Assembly: GCF_963676685.1 (NCBI RefSeq)
Contig: NC_092354.1
Location: 12,592,746 to 12,656,745 of the forward strand
Origin: Mytilus edulis
Lineage: Eukaryota > Mollusca > Bivalvia > Mytilida > Mytilidae
Reading direction: 5' to 3'
DNA length: 64,000 nucleotides
In this document: piece after piece, positions 42,630-52,584 of the stretch
Layout: the number at the start of each line of letters is the position of its first letter
Numbering within the stretch: position 1 is the stretch's first letter
Translations under genes and position numbers: made by a program
The notes under the pieces: generated by a model
What the model was told of the DNA's origin: nothing
The model's database searches: none
The model's input: only the letters and a program-made list of their open reading frames with translations

Positions 42630-42965
42630 CGACTCACAAAGAAGCTATTAAACCAAGAGTTCCAAATGGAGAAGTTGAAATCATCCCTTCGTAAATTTTA
42701 CGGACGCCATCACGAGTTGGTTGACCGATATGGAATAACCGTTTTGCAGATGATATCGGATATGTTCCTTATGTCGTAACTACAATCCTCTTTCCTTTTC
42801 ACGGATATCCTTAATCTTAATCCTTCAAACAAATTAGACTATTTACCGGATTTGTTATGACATAAGCAACACGACGGGTGCCACATGTGGAGCAGAATCT
42901 GCTTCCTCCTCCGGAGTACCTGAGGTCAACTCCAATTTTTTGTAGGGATTCTTTTTGTATTTCAT
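42630..42965 (+). mobile_element. Penelope-like element fragment (RT end)
   Basis: Plus-strand frames read VEKLKSSLRKFYGRHHELVD-like code (broken) and RYGITVLQMISDMF, then the tail blocks GGTGCCACATGTGGAGCAGA and TCCGGAGTACCTGAGGT. It is the inverse of the 25.4-25.9 kb fragment, faces opposite to the lectin genes, and is truncated at both ends. Confidence 0.75.
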
Positions 42966-43146
42966 TGTATTGAGTAAGAATTTGAACATAATTGTAAGTA
43001 GCTATATCATTTTAACACATTCAAATTTTATACATGTTTAAACGAAGTGAATTAAGACACAAATTGAACGACTCAAAGTTGTCATATCTGCCGCCTGTTA
43101 TTTAGATTGTTTTTCTTTCATAGTTTCAGCTTGATACTCAAAGCAA

Positions 43147-43373
43147 TTATTGTTTTTCACAAATGTATCCAAGTTTCTTTGAACAGCTATTATCATTCCA
43201 TGTGTTTGACAGGCCGTAGTCCATGTGAACACAGTCTTCGGCATTTCGAAAATTATCAGGTTGTCGAGATGCCCAGTCGGTAAAAGTAACATTTGTGTTG
43301 TCAGATTCCCAAACAAAATGAGATTTTCTCAATGGAATGTGTGCCCCAATCCAAACGTGACGTGCATTCCTAT
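43147..43373 (-). CDS. Lectin gene 2, exon 6: CTLD sugar-binding loop and end
   Basis: 227 bp from acceptor TTCATTTCAG to TGA/TAA-type stop at 43147. Encodes RHVWIGAHIPLRKSHF, TFTDWASRQPDNF, EDCVHM, TWNDNSC and YICEKQ. QPD replaces EPN. Confidence 0.9.
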
Positions 43374-46300
43374 CTGAAATGAAGTATGTTAATCAAATGT
43401 AAGCTATGATAGCAACAAGATAATACTTTCTCTCTCTCTCTCACGTTTTTTATATGTAAACCTTCATAAGTTAGATTTCTCTTGTATCATAACAATTGAT
43501 GTCCTTCATCGTGACTTGTGTGTGCCTTTATGACGTCATGTACCAAATCGAGGGAATCCCCTGTATCCCTGCTCTATTAAAGTTTATCAAGCGTCTTTGT
43601 AATTTTCATTTTGCAGGATAAATTAGAAACTAATATTTTTTCCGCAAGAATTTAATCACAATCCACTAACGATAGCAGTTCTGAAAATCGATCATAAGAA
43701 TTCAATTGCCGAATAATTCGTGCAATATCAACCAATTTTTGCTACTATCTTAATATTTTTTTAAAGAAACGGTTGATATAATTTACCTGAAGCAGTTAAG
43801 TATATACCTTTTGCAAATGATTTCAAAAAGCTATTTTCAAAGGCATTGTCTATTTTCACAAGTCTGCTTCCTTTAATGTGACAATCCACCTTGAAAATAA
43901 ATTACAAATTCATTCAAATAGTGGCATATAAGGCAATACAGTTTAAAATCAAGAAACACGCAATATTATTTATTATAATTATAGATCATATGAAAAATCC
44001 CATTTGACAATTGAGAAAAAATAGAAAATGAACATATATAGTGTAATATACTGAGAAACATATAAAGATGCAACATTTGCAGATGTCCTCTGGTCAAATA
44101 GCTCTTCATGTATGTAGGTCGAATGTACAATAAAATGAAATTTTAAATTTGCGCAAGACTCATCATTGACGCTCGAATGAAAATGTGTTAAAAGTTAACT
44201 AGAGGCTCTAAAGAGCCTGTGTCGCTCACTTTGGTCTATGTGAATATTAAACAATAGACACAGATGGATTCATGACAAAATTGTGTTTTGGTGATGGTAA
44301 TGTGTTTGTAGATCTTACTTTACTAAACATTCTTGCTGCTTACAATTATCTCTATCTATAACAGTACTTTCTGTGGAAAATGTTATTGAAAATCTTCAAA
44401 TTTTTAGAAAATTGTTAAAAATTGACTATAAAGGGCAATAACTCCTGAGGGGTCAATTGACTATTTTGGTCATAGTGACTTATTTTTAGTTCTTACTTTG
44501 CTGTACATTATTGCTGTTTACAGTTTATCTCTATCTATAATAATATTCAAGATAACAAAAAAACAGCAAAATTTCCTCAAAATTACCAATTCAGGGGCAG
44601 CAACCTAACAACCGATTATCCAATTCATCTGAAAATTCCAGGGCAGATAGATCGTGACCTGATCAATAATTTTACTTCCTGTCAGATTTGCTCTTAATGC
44701 TTTGGTTTTTGCGTTATAAGCCAAAAACTGCATTTTACCCCTATGTTCTATTTTTAGCCATGGCGGCCATCTTGGTTTGTTGGCCGGGTTACCAGACACA
44801 TTTTTTTAACTAGATACCCCAATGATGATCATGGCTAAGTTTGGTTAAATTTGGCCCAGTAGTTTCAGAGGAGAAGATTTTTCTAAAAGAATACTAAGAT
44901 TTACGAAAAATGGTTAAAAATTGACTATAAAGGGCAATAACTCCTAAAGTGGTCAACTGACCATTTTGGTCATGTTGACTTATTTGTAGATCTTACTTTG
45001 CTGAACATTATTGCTGTTTACAGTTTATCTCTATCTATAATAAAATTCAAGATAATAACCAAAAACAGCAAAATGTCCTTAAAATTACCATTTCAGGGGC
45101 AGTAACCCAACAACGGAATGTCCGATTCATCTGAAAATTTCAGGGCAGATAGATCTTGACCTGATGAACAATTTTACCACCATCAGATTTGCTCTAAATG
45201 CTTTGGTTTTTGAGTTATAAGCCAAAAACTGTATTTTACCCGTACGTTCTATTTTTAGCCATGGCGGCCATCTTGGTAGGTTGGCCGGATCACCGGACAC
45301 AATTTTAAACTAAATATCCTAATGATGATTATGGCCAAGTTTGGTTAAATTTGGACCAGTAGTTTCAGAGGAGAAGATTTTTCTAAAAGATTACCAAGAT
45401 ATACGAAAAATGGTTAAAAATTGACTATAAAGGGCAATAACTCCTAAAGTGGTCAACTGACCATTTTGGTCATGTTGACTTATTTGTAGATCTTACTTTG
45501 CTGAACATTATTGCTGTTTACAGTTTATCTCTATCTATAATAAAATTCAAGATAATAACCAAAAACAGCAAAATTTCTTTAAAATTACCATTTCAAGGGC
45601 AGTAACCCAACAACGGAATGTCCGATTCATCTGAAAATTTCATGGCAGATAGATCTTGACCTGATGAACAATTTTACCACCATCAGATTTGCTCTAAATG
45701 CTTTGGTTTTTGAGTTATAAGCCAAAAACTGTATTTTACCCCTATGTTCTATTTTTAGCCATTGCGGCCATCTTGGTTGGTTGTCTGAGTTACCGGACAA
45801 GTTTTTTTAAACTAGATACCCCAATGATAATTGTGGCTGAGTTTGGTTAAATTTGGACCAGTAGTTTCAGAGGAGAAGATTTTTCTAAAAGATTACTAAG
45901 ATTTACGAAAAATGGTTAAAAATTGACTATAAAGGGCAATAACTCCTAAAGTGGTCAACTGACCATTTTGGTCATGTTGACTAATTTGTAGATCTTACTT
46001 TGCTGAACATTATTGCTGTTTACAATTTATCTCTATCTATAATAATATTCAAGATAATAACCAAAAACAGCACAATTTCCTTAAAATTACCATTTCAGGG
46101 GCAGCAACCCAACAACGGAATGTCCGTTGACCTGTTGAACAATTTTACCCCATGTCAGATTGCTCTAAATGCTTTGGTTTTTGAGTTATAAGCCAAAAAA
46201 CTGCATTTTACCGCTATGTTCTATTTTTAGCCATGGCGGCCATCTTGGTTGGTTGGCGCGATCACGCCACACATTTTTTAAACATGATACCCCAATGATG

Positions 46301-49300
46301 ATTGTGGCCAAGTTTGGTTTAATTTGGCCCAGTAGTTTCAGAGGAGAAGATTTTTGTAAAAGTTAACGACGACGGACGACGGAAGACGGACGACGACGGA
46401 CGCCGGACGCAAAGTGATGGGAAAAGCTCACTTGGCCCTTCGGGCCAGGTGAGCTAAAAAGGTTTATTGTGTACGAAGTGGAGGGACATTGAGGATCAAA
46501 TAATCGTAAACTTTATTCACCTTAGGTAATCTATTCATGATGTAGAAAAGTTTGATTTCGAGTGTTCCGGATGAAGGAAAGTTTGATTTCGAGTGTTCCT
46601 CCTGATGAAGAAAAAATCATACTTTTGCCTCATTCCATGTCTTCGTTGGTTTGATTTCAATGAAATAACAACTTTCCGTAAACTGTTCCCATCCATCACC
46701 ACATGACTTTTCCTGCACTGCAACAAAACAAACAATGACTATATATATATATATGGGTTGATGTTTAGACGAGTTGTATATATATATATATATATTTGGT
46801 ATATCCAATACCTATTAAGTTTACTGGTTGGTAGATTCTTATAGACTCTATATATTTGGATATATATATATATATATATCGGTCTTTTAACTATAATATG
46901 AGTTCACTTACCAAAGTTTTGTTTATATTCAGGAGTTAAACATGTCCACATTACACGGGTTATACATCACTTAGGATATTTGGAAAGAAGGCATATTTCT
47001 CCTTTATGAGGGGTATGTAAGTGGCATGTTCCTCCTTTATAAGGGGTATGTAAGTGGCATGTTGCAGAGACAAATGTTTCTCACTATCCAATGTACCCTT
47101 TCTCCCAATGGCAGTCAAAATATTCACGATCTTTATCGGGAATGGCCTCTTGTATGGGACCTACCTGCCTTTGATATTGTTATTTTTTTCTCGTCCTAAA
47201 TATGCATGAACAATTTGCCACTGTACATTAAGCAACCAATAAGAAAACAAACTTTTGTAATATATGTACCAAGTAAGGAATTTGACAGCTATTTTTCACA
47301 TATTCAATATTTTTATAGCGCGCGATTGTTCATAAACTCCCCCTTTTTGTTTTTCCAGTGGAGTTCGGTATTTTTGTCATACTTTTTCAATTCATATGTG
47401 ATCAACTATATTTTATCTCTTTATCTCACAACCTTAGTGAATCAAACTGTACATGCAAACAATACATGAACAAGATTCCATTTCGTAAAGTATACACTAT
47501 TAAATATACTCAATAATAGAATAGAAAAATAAAGGCAACAGTAGTATACCGCTGTTCGAATTGACACACATGAATATTTACAATAATTTCAAATTGACGG
47601 CATTTATTCACTTTCAAGTTAGTTTGATATTTAATGAATATTATATACTAGTACCTTTTTGACCATTGTTGCCGCTTCGTCCCTTATTTCCAATTGCACC
47701 CATGTCACCCTTGATTCCCTTTTCGCCATGTATACCTTTTAAGCCAGGGAGTCCAGTTTCTCCCCGATGACCTTTTGACCCTGCTAATCCCTTTTCGCCA
47801 GACAAGCCTTTATTTCCAGTAGGACCAACTATACCTGTCGAGCCCTTTTCGCCCTTTTCGCCCTTATCTCCTTCTCGACCTTTAGCTCCTACTTCTCCCT
47901 TGTTCCCGTGTGGGCCTTTTGTACCATTTACACCTTTGTCTCCATCTTGACCTTTATTGCCTATTTGACCTTTATCTCCAATAGGTCCCATTTCACCTTT
48001 TAGACCCTTTTCTCCATTTTGACCTTTCTTTCCAGTTGGTCCCTTTTCGCCATGTGGACCTTTGTCTCCTTTTTCGCCTTTGTCGCCCGACAAACCTCCC
48101 AGTCCATTATCACCTCTCTCACCTTTCTCTCCCTTATGGTTACATTTTTTACCCACTGAACCTGTTTTAAGATAAGAACCAGCTTCATCTTTGTAGACCT
48201 TTTCATCTTTAGTTGACGTTTCCAATCCTCTGTTACCTTTTCATAATTATAAAAAAAGAAGATGTGGTAAGATTGCCAAGTTGACCACTCTCCACAAGAG
48301 ACCAATGACACAGTAAGTAACACTTACAGGTCACCGTACGGTCTTCTTCAGTGAGCAAAGTCCATACCGCATATTCAGCAATAAAGGACCAAAAAGTGCA
48401 TTTCATGTGTATTTGCAAGTAACCAAATATAAATTTAGAAATCAATCAGAAATAATCAACCCATATTAAAAGACAACAACAAATATAAACATGTGGTACA
48501 GTTAAACATGTATGGGCATTTAAAATTTTTTTTTTATATCACTTTTAGTAGCAACACACAAAAAGAACTATGTCAATCGGACCTGCTATGATACTTTAAC
48601 TGCCCTTGAATTTTCACTAGATAACATTTTTGTTCGCTATGGAGATTCCGGATATTGACGAGTTATCGTAATTCCAATGGGGACTAACTGTGCAGCACTT
48701 ATTGAGGAACTGTTTTTGTATTGTTATGAGTTACAATTTATTACCAAAACCAGCAAAAACCCATCAAAACAAAATCTGATTCAGAAATTTAATAACGCGT
48801 TTAGATATTTGGATGATGAATTGGCCCTCAATAATGACGACTTCAGTATGTATACTAAATAAATTTCTCCTGACCAACTGACTTTTGATAAAGCTAAATA
48901 AATACTAATAATGAACACTGCCATCTTGATATATATTTTTTTTAACGGGAAGCTCAATACTAAAATTTATGATAAAAGAGATGATCTTTCATTTCCTGTT
49001 GTTAATTATCAATTTTTAGATGGTGACGTTGCCTGTCACCATCTTATGGTGTTTATATATCTCAACTCGTTTGATTCGCTTGTGTATAAAACAACGTATT
49101 TGATTTGAACGAAAGAAATCTCTGTTAAACTGAAAAAATTTCACACCAGGGTTTTCGAAATTACAAACTAGTCAAAACATTTACTAAATTTATTACATTG
49201 ATTTCCTTGTTAAATAAAGACTGATGATTTCACATGTGAAATAAACGTGGTTATTTAACTCTCTGACGTCGTACAACAATATACTTGGAAAACAAATTGC

Positions 49301-51792
49301 GAATGCGTAGAAAAAAATATATAGTTCCTTGCATTTACTACATTAATTTCATATAGAAAACAATTCATTTACCAATGAAATAAAAAGAATAACTAACCAA
49401 AAAATTACAATATCGAAAAATATTCTTCTCGTCACCGAACAACACTGATAATTCGCATTCGTAAGCTTATTTGGAGTAAGGTCGTGCTACTATAGTGCCC
49501 CTGTCTTTCAATTTTTTTTAAGTTTCGAACGTAACCCGATTCATTTTGATTATATTATAGAATCACGTGACATACACATGGAAATCTGTATCATAGTTTG
49601 CTTTGACCTACAAAAATCCTTACATTACCCTTGTTTTGAGGTTTTAACTTTTCACGTATACATGAACTCACTTGATAACTGAACTAGTCGATCTACACTT
49701 GTTAGTTTCAAACTTTTAACAGTCAACTGTTGTATCTGCGTTTCTAGTCTTGCAATCTTTTCAATATTAGCTGAAAAAAATATATATGATATTTGATTAA
49801 CTATTATTAGTTACATAGTGTGCTAGTGACCTAATACGGTATATATGGGGTCAGTAAATTCCATATGGGGTGAGAGCGAAGCTCGAATCCCCATATGGAA
49901 TTTACTGACCCCATATATACCGTATTACGTCACTAGCACACTATGTAACGAATTTATCTTACCGACTATCTTAACGTGTGAAATAAAGACTAGTAATTCT
50001 CAAAATGAGCAAGTCTTCAATACTGTTAGCGCTAAGAAAATACTTCCATTGATCCTACAAAAACAGATGCCAACAATAACGACTTGTAAGGTTTAAATGT
50101 GTTTTATGAATTTGTTTCAATCTTAATCATCAATTTCTTCGTCTGTTGGAACTTTTAAGAATTTTTCTCAGTACCGTTTTGTTTTTACAAAGGGACATAA
50201 CACCATTACTAACCGTGTATGAAATAAGCCCCGCCCCCTTCCTACCTAATAAGGAATACAAGGGACGTAACTCCACTACTAACCGTGTATGAGATAAGCC
50301 CCGCCTCCCTACTAACCTAATATCAAATATACACGGTTTGCACGCGGACGCTTTTAACCAATCATATTCCTGGAAATGTATAGGAGGTAAGATAATAAAA
50401 AGTATCAGCATAAAAAGTAAGATATTCATGCAATTAACTGCTTTTCTATAGTAGTTTGTTCGTCACCTAATGCAAAGGAACGACTTAGATTTATATTAGT
50501 CCTAGGTTTTTTTTGTGAAACCGACTCCCGACTTTCTAAGTTATATTTGCCAACACGCCAAATATGGGGTACAATTGCAACAATGGTTGGTACGGGATCA
50601 GAGTCATGTGTTCTTGCATGGTAGCATTTGATCCTACTAAAATTCGAGTTATTGATTAAACTTCCGACATAGCGTGTCAGTATTATACTATGTTAGTCTC
50701 ATTCGTGGCTTATGGACATGTTCTTGTTCTTTTTAAGCAGGTGATTTTATTTCGCGGAATGTATGTAGATCTCTTTGAATTAATAAATTATGGAAACAGC
50801 TAAACATATGTATTACAAAGAACTATTTTAAAGCCATATATTATGGCGACATTGATAACTTTCTTGTTGCTTATTTCTAAAGTGAATTTCTGTCATATCT
50901 ATTTAACCCACACCATCTGTTTGCATGTCTCATTATTTCTTATCCAATTACATGGTCCATGATTGATGACGTATTGACACTTAAACCTAGAACCTCTGAC
51001 ATGTCATGTAGAATCTTGGTTATATAACCGCTATAAATGCTTTTATTAGAAGAGATTTTCATCCATTAAGCACTGTTCTCAGACATTGTATTGAGTCTTA
51101 CATATAGTTAACCTCGTCGTTAGTTAAGTATAGCATTATGATCATTGCTTCAATTCTTTATCTGTGTTGTTTTCGTTCTGATAGGAATGGGCTATTTTAT
51201 ATCTGCTGCGTATTTTTTAGTACCTGTAGAAAGGTATTAAAAGTCCTATTTTATGTCTTTTTTGTGGTTAGGAGGGATATAGATATGATATGAAGGCTTT
51301 CTTGTTTGATTATTTTTTATCTTGCTTTTTGACATTCAGTTATTGCACAAACCTCATCCACGAAATGCAAGAATACAAATATTAACCAATGAAACACTGC
51401 ATGGATGTATAAGTACTGAGTTTACTTTGTTTGCAACTTCGTATTAGACTGGGAACATATTTGAGTTTGATGACAATACATTAACCTCTTTTGTTTAGTA
51501 AATAAGTGTTTCATCAAGTTTTGTTTCTTGTGTAAATTGTCAGTATAAGGATGTTTTCTCGCATGCAAATAAGTTTAGAAGAGATTCAGATATACTTACC
51601 GTTCAAATATACAATAGTCAGAGAAATACAAATCACTTGCACTACTATAAAGACTAGAATAAATTTATCTCTATTCCCCAAAACCTTGAGAATTTTAGCA
51701 AGTTTCTGATTCCACACGTTAGTTTTGATATTATCCCCGCCCTGAAAGTCTTCCGTGTCTAGAATATTTACAAGTTCCACTTGATCACTCAT
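43147..51792 (-). CDS. Type II membrane collagen-like C-type lectin, gene 2 (6 exons, 425 aa)
   Basis: Joined exons: 51600-51792, 49672-49770, 47655-48236, 46623-46717, 43808-43889 and 43147-43373. Phases match and equal those of gene 1, but the 45-bp collagen exon is missing. The protein has a 43-residue tail, one membrane helix (~44-63), a coiled coil (66-97), a charged linker (98-132), 53 Gly-X-Y triplets (133-291) and a C-type lectin domain (297-425) with six cysteines. The sugar loop reads QPD (388-390) and WND (409-411), predicting galactose-type specificity where gene 1 has EPN. The start MSDQVELV parallels MSEQVQLV. The donor of exon 3 (GTACTA) is weak. A membrane pattern receptor role is inferred from architecture. 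Confidence 0.86.
43808..43889 (-). CDS. Lectin gene 2, exon 5: CTLD middle
   Basis: 82 bp, phase 0 to 1. Encodes VDCHIKGSRLVKIDNAFENS then FLKSFAK. One codon shorter than in gene 1. Donor GTATAT. Confidence 0.88.
44197..46457. mobile_element. 2.3-kb non-autonomous element with four ~500-bp internal repeats
   Basis: Begins with a hairpin (AGGCTCTAAAGAGCCT) and GTCGCTCAC. Its core is four tandem ~500-bp units (anchor ATTGACTATAAAGGGCAATA at ~44421, 44919, 45419, 45922). Then comes a (GACG)n-type tract at 46366-46410 and a near-perfect 31-bp hairpin (46425-46455, core TGGCCCTTCGGGCCA) just before CTAA. Core repeats plus microsatellite plus terminal hairpin recall bivalve 'pearl' and Helentron-type elements. 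It lies in lectin gene 2 intron 4. ORFs inside are not genes. Confidence 0.8.
46520..46612. repeat. Short direct duplication (~34 bp)
   Basis: AAAGTTTGATTTCGAGTGTT followed by CC..GATGAAG occurs twice. Confidence 0.75.
46623..46717 (-). CDS. Lectin gene 2, exon 4: CTLD start
   Basis: 95 bp as in gene 1. Encodes KSCGDGWEQFTESCYF...TWNEAK. Acceptor TTTGTTGCAG. A second AG four bases on would break the frame. Donor GTATGA. Confidence 0.88.
46738..46882. repeat. Three (TA)n microsatellites
   Basis: Pure TA runs at ~46741-46755, ~46779-46795 and ~46861-46879 in lectin gene 2 intron 3. Confidence 0.9.
46990..47065. repeat. Two-copy ~38-bp tandem repeat
   Basis: CTCCTTTATGAGGGGTATGT, AAGTGGCATGTT repeated with one change. 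Confidence 0.8.
47655..48236 (-). CDS. Lectin gene 2, exon 3: linker and collagen domain
   Basis: 582 bp. After a charged linker (LETSTKDEKVYKDEAGSYLK, with one Cys near the end) come 53 unbroken triplets, rich in GEK/GDK/GNK. The acceptor ATTATGAAAAG lies right against a family A repeat, which supplies the T-rich tract. Confidence 0.9.
48240..48395 (-). repeat. Dispersed repeat family A, inverted copy at a splice acceptor
   Basis: AAGAAGATGTGGTAAGATTG, CCAAGTTGACCACTCTCCAC, GAGACCAATGACACAG, GGTCACCGTACGGTCTTCTT. It ends within a few bases of the exon 3 acceptor of lectin gene 2. Confidence 0.8.
48592..49110 (+). pseudogene. Penelope-like reverse-transcriptase fragment
   Basis: The plus strand reads LEFSLDNIFVRYGDSGY, a stop, IPMGTNCAALIEELFLYCYE, FNNAFRYLDDELALNN (the catalytic Y-x-DD), then NGKLNTKIYDKRDDLSFPVV. 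Block order and the IPMGTNC box are typical of Penelope-like RTs. At least two stops and a missing linker make it dead. It lies in lectin gene 2 intron 2 on the opposite strand. Confidence 0.8.
49187..49400. repeat. Dispersed repeat family C, copy 2
   Basis: Matches 7775-7985: ATTTCACATGTGAAATAAAC, CTCTCTGACGTC, TACAACAATA, GAATGCGTAG, ATATAGTTCCTT, ATTAATTTCATA. Confidence 0.8.
49672..49770 (-). CDS. Lectin gene 2, exon 2: coiled-coil neck
   Basis: 99 bp, phase 1 to 1, acceptor TTTTTTTCAG and donor GTGAGT. Encodes NIEKIARLETQIQQLTVKSL and on to RLVQLS, homologous to KQIQQL of gene 1. Confidence 0.85.
49810..49949. repeat. Near-perfect 140-bp palindrome (foldback MITE)
   Basis: The left arm GTTACATAGTGTGCTAGTGA...TATATATGGGGTCAGTAAAT...CCATATGGGG is mirrored exactly on the right except for one base in ~62. 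It lies ~40 bp upstream of lectin gene 2 exon 2. The 83-codon ORF at 49845 is a by-product. Confidence 0.92.
50187..50332 (-). repeat. Two ~75-bp repeats with GATA- and GC-box words
   Basis: Each copy has a GGGACATAAC/GGGACGTAAC start, then TACTAACCGTGTATGA, (A/G)ATAAGCCCCGCC and a C-rich end. The second copy has GAGATAAG next to CCCCGCC. They lie in intron 1 of lectin gene 2. Binding-site meaning is only suggested. Confidence 0.7.
50460..51599. other. Intron 1 of lectin gene 2; nothing else recognised
   Basis: AT-rich intron sequence with no repeat, ORF or RNA gene I can support. Confidence 0.5.
51600..51792 (-). CDS. Lectin gene 2, exon 1: cytoplasmic tail and TM
   Basis: 64 codons plus one base. 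MSDQVELVNILDTEDFQGG..., basic NRDK before the helix, donor GTAAGTAT. The leader AGTAACATAGTTAAACATG resembles that of gene 1. Confidence 0.88.
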
Positions 51793-52584
51793 GTTTAACT
51801 ATGTTACTTCTTTAAAATGTGTTCCTTAGTGATCTTAACAGAGGCGTCATTATTATACGCAGTGCTTAAAAGTTCTTCCATATTTGTTGAATTTATTTTG
51901 ACACTGACAATAAAATTTGATTAATTGTACTGAATAATTTAACTATTTTCAAGGAGAAACACTTCATGGTTCCGACTAACTTCAATTATCATATGTATGA
52001 ATGATGTGATCTACTAAAACTCTGTACTCATATTAAGGAAGTACTTGTTACATTTACTATTCAAGTTCAGTTCAGTTAAATTTGTGAACTACATTCTGCT
52101 TAGTTCTATGAATCATTTTGAGGCTATTTTTGTGTTTCTGTTTTTTCATACTTTTTACAAGTATTTGGTTAAAGGGGCACTAGCTACGAGATATATAAAA
52201 ACACTAAAGTAAGATTGTTTTTGTTCAATCAATAATGAAAGTGAACTAGTGAAATAATAATTTGCTTTTAGCAGCCAAAATGGTTCAATTTCATCAAATT
52301 AAGCGAAGAAACATTGATAATTACTCATTCACTTGCAAGTGAATTAGTCGACCTCATAAAATCCGTATTCATGTGAACTTCAATTTAACCCCTTGCTAGA
52401 GATTGACAACGCATTCATTGTACGTGTACTGGTTATTTAAAGAAAAAGAATGTCAACAATGAAAGTGAAACTACGGTAAATCATTTGATTACTGATTCGA
52501 TCCATATAAAATCATTCTTATACGGTTAAAACAATGAGAAACATATATTTTTAATCTATAAAATAAACTCAAACAGACCTAAAC
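51793..52584. other. Upstream flank of lectin gene 2 (promoter side)
   Basis: No TATA box stands out. The immediate leader resembles that of gene 1. A transposable element begins ~800 bp upstream at ~52585. Confidence 0.4.

Noticed and set aside
45000-46366. Short ORFs such as 46000-46191 and 46169-46366
   Set aside because: They are embedded in the ~500-bp core repeats and are not conserved between units.
46915-46985. Possible small collagen or linker exon in lectin gene 2 ending before GTAAGTGAAC
   Set aside because: The frame needed for the flanking exons meets a stop and no Gly-X-Y pattern is present.
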